58,414 nucleotides of DNA, from the NCBI GenBank assembly GCA_002069815.1, contig MWCB01000006.1, positions 1 through 58,414 of the forward strand, in the 5' to 3' direction. A program made the position numbers and the translations under genes. This document shows positions 54,673-58,414 of this stretch, one piece after another. The DNA is from Tenericutes bacterium ADurb.Bin239 (GTDB lineage Bacteria > Bacillota_I > Bacilli_A > RFN20 > CAG-826). The notes below the pieces were generated by a model. The model was not told where the DNA came from and did no database searches. It saw only the letters and a list, made by a program, of their open reading frames with translations. How positions within the stretch are numbered: position 1 is the stretch's first letter; every line of letters begins with the position of its first letter.

Positions 54673-56382
54673 TTATTTATCACATCGCTTTTTCGCTAAG
54701 AGCATAATACCAGCAATAGTGATAAAAGCCATGATGCCAAATGAGCTAGCGACAAATATATTACGCTTTTCACTAACAATTAATAACGGAGCACCACTTG
54801 GCGGCAATGTTCGATCAATAAAGTTAGCAAACGTTGCTATTCCATATTTTTGCACAATAAAGTCATAGCGAGCAACGGCTTGCCCAACTAAATCACCCGT
54901 ATAAGAAGCAAACGCATCTTGTAAATAGGTTTTAATAGCAGCGTCAAGTCCATCAAATTCATCCGCTAATTCGTTCCACTTGTCGACTGGAACATTATTT
55001 GTCGCCCCTGTTGCATCACAAAACCTAGTTTCATGGAGAATCCGAATGGCAAAAAGCGTTGCCCCATGGTGTGCTGCACTCATGTCGACCCAACTAGAAC
55101 CAGCATATTTATAAAAGTTTTTTTCAATCTCCCAAGTAAAAGTAGCAGTTTGTGCACCACCCATCCCAGTATTAAAGATAACGTATTGCGAAACATTAGC
55201 GGCAGCAACATCAAGCGAATAATAACTATAGCCGTGATTTGTCATCTTTGTGCCAGGCCATTCACCTAGCGTTTCAGCATCATCAATATTCCACCCATAG
55301 ACATATACATCTTTCGTGTCATCACCAGCAGTCAGGGCTTTAGAACGATCATAGAATGATAATTTAGTGTCAATATTCGTGTAATAATACCCATATAAAT
55401 TCATCGCTGTTGGGACTGGACCCGGCACATATTCAATTGTAAGTTCGGGGTCAGTGTACCATCCGCCAAAGCGTTTACCGTTTATCTGATTATTAGATGG
55501 GGTATATTCTGTTACACCATTAAACACCACTTCTTTTTCAATTAAGGTCGTCCCATCATACTTTGAAACGATTTGATAAGTTGAACCGCTATTATGGAAT
55601 TGAATTTTCCGTTCTTTGATATCTAAAACAACCATATAATTATCCGCGGTTTTCACATTAATGTTGTTAACATACATATCGCCCCATTCAATTTTGTTGT
55701 AGGCGTTAGAATGTGCTCCATCAACATGGGAATAACCAAAGCTCTCATATCTTTCCCACAGAAAAACTTTAAACTCATCGGCGGCAAAGTGTCGCGTAAG
55801 CGCCATATAGCGACCATTAAAGTCTGATGCTAATCCTAATAGTCTATTATTGTCATTACTTTGATTCCATGTCTCATCAACCGCAAGACCACCTAATACC
55901 GTTGCACTTTTTTCGGTAGTAGGCATTGTTGCAAAATCAATCGTAAAACGTCGCGCTCCTGCGGGTGAGGTCGGACTATCTTCTGGGTTATATACTTTAA
56001 TAGTGATTGTCCCTGGATATAAAACATAAAAACTTTCATCATCATGACTAAGCAAATAGACAAGATAACTAGCGTTTGAATTATAAAAATCATAGGCCGC
56101 TGCGGGAATCCGGTTTTCCGTCCCTTCGCGTGTAATTTTGTACTGATCAACTTCGGTCGCGGCTACTGTTATAGTGTAAATATCGGAATCCGCTGGACTT
56201 TCAATAAATTTCCGTTCAGGATCAGTATTATTCCACCCCCTTGATTCACTCATTAACACTAAATTTGTCGCCGCCTCTACTTTCACCAATTCTTTACGAT
56301 GCGTGTTTAGCATTATAGCTACACCAAATAACAACACTGTTGTAACACCTTTTAAAAGCCATCTTTTGTTTTCATTCTTCAT
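54673..56382 (-). CDS. Membrane-anchored surface protein with starch-binding-like modules, paralog 2
   Basis: This 569-residue paralog has the same architecture as the 52749 protein: signal peptide, two beta modules (YPGTITIKVYNPED; EFKVFLWERYESFGYS), InlB-like repeat (GKRFGGWYTDPELTIEYVPG) and CBM26-like module (VYVYGWNIDD, EWPGTKM, YVIFNTG). A helical domain with RFCDATGATNN, then PPSGAPL and a C-terminal membrane helix with KKR, complete it. Parts of its C-terminal domain are almost identical at the DNA level to paralog 3. It has its own promoter, a GGGGAG site and its own terminator. Alpha-glucan binding is inferred from module type. Confidence 0.87.
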   Translation of the reverse strand: MKNENKRWLLKGVTTVLLFGVAIMLNTHRKELVKVEAATNLVLMSESRGWNNTDPERKFIESPADSDIYTITVAATEVDQYKITREGTENRIPAAAYDFYNSNASYLVYLLSHDDESFYVLYPGTITIKVYNPEDSPTSPAGARRFTIDFATMPTTEKSATVLGGLAVDETWNQSNDNNRLLGLASDFNGRYMALTRHFAADEFKVFLWERYESFGYSHVDGAHSNAYNKIEWGDMYVNNINVKTADNYMVVLDIKERKIQFHNSGSTYQIVSKYDGTTLIEKEVVFNGVTEYTPSNNQINGKRFGGWYTDPELTIEYVPGPVPTAMNLYGYYYTNIDTKLSFYDRSKALTAGDDTKDVYVYGWNIDDAETLGEWPGTKMTNHGYSYYSLDVAAANVSQYVIFNTGMGGAQTATFTWEIEKNFYKYAGSSWVDMSAAHHGATLFAIRILHETRFCDATGATNNVPVDKWNELADEFDGLDAAIKTYLQDAFASYTGDLVGQAVARYDFIVQKYGIATFANFIDRTLPPSGAPLLIVSEKRNIFVASSFGIMAFITIAGIMLLAKKRCDK

Positions 56383-56414
56383 ATTTTGATCTCCCCTTTG
56401 TCAAATAGAATGTT

Positions 56415-56433
56415 AGTAACGATTTTAGTTACT
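56415..56433. repeat. Inverted repeat in the leader of surface protein gene 2
   Basis: AGTAAC and GTTACT are perfect complements across 7 bases, between the promoter and the ribosome binding site. Confidence 0.4.
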
Positions 56434-56453
56434 GAAAAAATATCTTCACTTTC

Positions 56454-56482
56454 ACTATATACTTTGTCTAAAACCTTTTCAA
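56454..56482 (-). promoter_or_regulatory. Promoter of surface protein gene 2
   Basis: TTGAAA (plus 56477-56482) and TATAGT (plus 56454-56459) are 17 bases apart, about 72 bases before the ATG. Confidence 0.65.
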
Positions 56483-56530
56483 TACTCTATGAAATATTTC
56501 GCCCAAATTAATGTTAAAAAAGTATCAAAA

Positions 56531-56564
56531 GAAAAAGGGTCAAGTCGGAAACTCAACCCTTTAA
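56531..56564 (-). terminator. Terminator of surface protein gene 3
   Basis: AAAGGGTTGAG pairs with CTTGACCCTTT (one mismatch or wobble) around a short loop, followed by TTC on the transcribed strand. Confidence 0.8.
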
Positions 56565-56620
56565 GGAGTAATTTACACTAGTTTTTATAAGGAAAACTAG
56601 CAAACTTTGGGTGATAAAAA

Positions 56621-58333
56621 TTATTTAGTGCGACGCTTACGAGCAAATAACCCAACGCCAGCAAGGGTAATAAAGGCCATAAAGGCAAAACCACCCGCCA
56701 CAATGAGACTGCGATGTTCAGTCACGATTGGTTGCCGCACTGGTGAAGGTCCCACGACCCGTTCCATAAAGTTTGCGTATGTTGCAATACCGTATTTCTG
56801 GACAATGTAATCATAACGAGCTACTGCTTGGGCCACTAAGTCCCCACCCACAAGCGCTGGCGCATCTCTAAGCTCAGCCTTTACTTCCGCACTAAGTGCA
56901 TTAAATTCGCCCGCTAGTTCAGTCCATTTATCAGCAGGAACTTTATTAGTCGCCCCTGTTGCATCACAAAGCCTAGTTTCATGGAGAATCCGAATGGCAA
57001 AAAGAGTGGCCGCGTGATGCACATCAGTCATCACTGCCCATACGTATTGTGTGCCGTCATGACCAAATAAATTCTTGCCAACCTCCCACACCAGATCTGG
57101 TGTTTGATTACCCGCGTTATTATGGAAGATAATATTTTCAGTCACATTCGCTGCCACAACATCAAAACTATGATATCCATAACCATGTTTGGTCATTTTA
57201 CTACCTGGCCACGTGCCTAATGGTTGATTGCCATCGCTATTCCAACCATAAGCATACATATCACCAACCGAAATAACTTCACCCCGGTCAAATACTGTTA
57301 ATTTTGTATCAACATTATCAACATATTTAGCGTATAAATTCATATCAGAATCTACGGCACCAGGAACGTATCTATTCGTTAATCCAGCATCTGTGTACCA
57401 TCCTTCTATTCGTTTGCCAGCCTTCGTGACATATGTTGGATGATAGTCAATGCCACTCCAGGCCGCTTCTTTTTCAAGTAGTTCTGCTCCGTAATACTTA
57501 GAAACAGTCTTGGATGTCGTTCCTTCATTATGAACATAGAGTTTCATTGTTTTGGTGTCCGCAACAACCATGTAGTTGGCCGCGGCCGTTACCTTAATGT
57601 TGCTTCCTGCTTGTTCTAAAACACCAGCAGCGTTGGATCTTAGCGCATCAAATGATGACCAACCAAAATCGCCACGCCAAGTTTTCCACATAAACATTTT
57701 AAATTCGCCACCAGCGGTAAAGCTTCTCGTTATTGTGTAATAGCGCCCTTCCGAGCTAGCAACCCCATAGAGCCTATTAGCTTCATACTCCGTTTTCCAA
57801 GAATCTTGTCCGGCAAAAGCACTTCCCGCTAAAACAAAGTAACTCAAGCCACCATAGTTAACACCAGTAACATCAACGGTAATGCGGCGTGGTCCCGCTG
57901 GTGACATTTCATCAGCGTCAGGATTATAAAGTTTAACCGTAAGGGACGCTGTTGGAAGCATCACAAAGATAGCTTGATCTTCATTACCAGGGTCTCCTTC
58001 AGCAAAAACAATGTTCCCATGATTTGAATTAGCCTTATCAAATTGTTGGGCTTTAAACCGTTCCCATGTTCCTTGTTTGACAATTTGAACCGTTGTACTT
58101 GGTTTATCAGTGAACGATTTGACGTAAATGTCTGAGTCGGCTGGGTCTTCTTGCATCACGAACCCATCTGCACCATTTTCCCATCCAATATACTCACCTA
58201 CAACGACGGGGATGTTAGTAAGGGCATCGACTTTCACTACCTCTTGGCGGTGCATTGCTGGGGTTAAAGCCATGCCAAAGAGCAGTGTTATAATTACACC
58301 TTTCATTAGCCATCCCTTATTTTTCGTCTTCAT
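56621..58333 (-). CDS. Membrane-anchored surface protein with starch-binding-like modules, paralog 3
   Basis: The 570 residues repeat the layout of the other two: signal peptide, beta modules (SLTVKLYNPDADE; FKMFMWKTWRGDFGWS), InlB-like repeat (GKRIEGWYTDAGLTNRYVPG), CBM26-like module (MYAYGWNSDG, TWPGSKM, NIIFHNN). A helical domain with RLCDATGATNK and a C-terminal helix ending RKRRTK follow. The PSGAPL motif before the helix is replaced by GPSPVRQPIV. No ribosome binding site lies directly before the ATG; an AAAGGAGAG stretch sits 47-55 bases upstream inside a potential pseudoknot. The promoter is probably outside the window. Confidence 0.86.
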   Translation of the reverse strand: MKTKNKGWLMKGVIITLLFGMALTPAMHRQEVVKVDALTNIPVVVGEYIGWENGADGFVMQEDPADSDIYVKSFTDKPSTTVQIVKQGTWERFKAQQFDKANSNHGNIVFAEGDPGNEDQAIFVMLPTASLTVKLYNPDADEMSPAGPRRITVDVTGVNYGGLSYFVLAGSAFAGQDSWKTEYEANRLYGVASSEGRYYTITRSFTAGGEFKMFMWKTWRGDFGWSSFDALRSNAAGVLEQAGSNIKVTAAANYMVVADTKTMKLYVHNEGTTSKTVSKYYGAELLEKEAAWSGIDYHPTYVTKAGKRIEGWYTDAGLTNRYVPGAVDSDMNLYAKYVDNVDTKLTVFDRGEVISVGDMYAYGWNSDGNQPLGTWPGSKMTKHGYGYHSFDVVAANVTENIIFHNNAGNQTPDLVWEVGKNLFGHDGTQYVWAVMTDVHHAATLFAIRILHETRLCDATGATNKVPADKWTELAGEFNALSAEVKAELRDAPALVGGDLVAQAVARYDYIVQKYGIATYANFMERVVGPSPVRQPIVTEHRSLIVAGGFAFMAFITLAGVGLFARKRRTK

Positions 58334-58344
58334 ATTTTGACGTA

Positions 58345-58396
58345 TTATTCAGTTAAGCCTAGTTTGATGACTGAATAACTTCTCTCCTTTCTAGGC
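58345..58396 (-). promoter_or_regulatory. Potential pseudoknot/hairpin switch in the leader of surface protein gene 3
   Basis: In transcript order: GCCTAG, then AAAGGAGAGAAG, then TTATTCAG, then CTAGGC, then CTGAATAA. GCCTAG/CTAGGC (6 bp) and TTATTCAG/CTGAATAA (8 bp) are both perfect and interleaved, the topology of an H-type pseudoknot or of two exclusive hairpins. The only Shine-Dalgarno-like stretch lies in the first loop. Confidence 0.45.
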
Positions 58397-58414
58397 TACA
58401 ATGTAATAGCTGTG

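Noticed and set aside
52749-58333. LPXTG sortase substrates
   Set aside because: The tail architecture is similar but no LPXTG or close variant precedes the helix, and no sortase gene is in the window.
52749-58333. Amylase or pullulanase activity of the surface proteins
   Set aside because: Only binding-type modules, an InlB-like repeat and a helical domain are seen; no GH13 motifs occur.

Overview
The window looks like a chromosomal segment of a low-GC, anaerobic, fermentative member of the Bacillota, on the Bacilli side near the Acholeplasma/Izemoplasma/RF39/Erysipelotrichia radiation. That placement is inferred from the character of the 16S rRNA gene, the Bacillus-like processing motifs of the rRNA operon, strong AGGAGG ribosome binding sites and the gene families present. 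The genetic code is standard: tryptophan is TGG, and TGA ends genes such as the TrpA-like gene at 29211 and the PfkB gene at 32630. Pyruvate is handled by a pyruvate:ferredoxin oxidoreductase, which implies anaerobic life. Almost everything is on the minus strand; the exceptions are a tRNA-Pro, a lipoprotein gene (16220) and a small membrane-anchored protein gene (22162).

Layout. 1-2700: 5' end of a 23S gene, a spacer without tRNAs, a full 16S gene and tandem rRNA promoters. 2976-8082: an orphan membrane protein, the glycolytic genes gap | pgk-tpiA, and whiA with a small XRE regulator. 8142-13838: uvrA-lgt-HAD phosphatase-trxB, a firmicute-type cluster with an unusually long Lgt. 13955-15838: a PadR / HAAS (DUF1700) / DUF4097 module. 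15987-22707: tRNA-Pro, a lipoprotein, PFOR, an AraC regulator and a small membrane-anchored protein. 22927-28801: uridine-phosphorylase-like enzyme plus a BMP/PnrA-type nucleoside ABC transporter. 29023: tRNA-Lys. 29211-39006: a ten-gene, tightly coupled operon with a second complete BMP-type transporter followed by a cysteine hydrolase, a PfkB kinase, a divergent nucleoside phosphorylase, a BtpA/SgcQ TIM barrel, an iron alcohol dehydrogenase and an orphan TrpA-like TIM barrel. 39228-45828: a carbohydrate ABC importer (MalK/F/G type) with an extra lipoprotein. 45921-48034: two RDD membrane proteins. 48133-52453: the str operon rpsL-rpsG-fusA plus tuf. 52749-58333: three tandem paralogous surface proteins with predicted starch-binding modules and a C-terminal membrane anchor.

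How it fits together. The cell appears to capture alpha-glucan-like polymers at the surface with the three large anchored proteins, import oligosaccharides through the CUT1-type ABC system and run glycolysis to pyruvate, which PFOR oxidises. In parallel it imports nucleosides through two BMP-type transporters. The ten-gene operon is the most novel-looking part of the window. Its content fits a pathway in which a nucleoside is cleaved by phosphorolysis, the sugar phosphate is phosphorylated, isomerised and split by a TIM-barrel lyase, and the released aldehyde is reduced by the alcohol dehydrogenase. The operon is preceded by a good promoter overlapped by a LacI/CcpA-type operator. The enzymatic order is inference; the gene content and coupling are seen directly.

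Coordinates of promoters, terminators and starts were read by eye. No homology search was run, so family names rest on recognised motifs.
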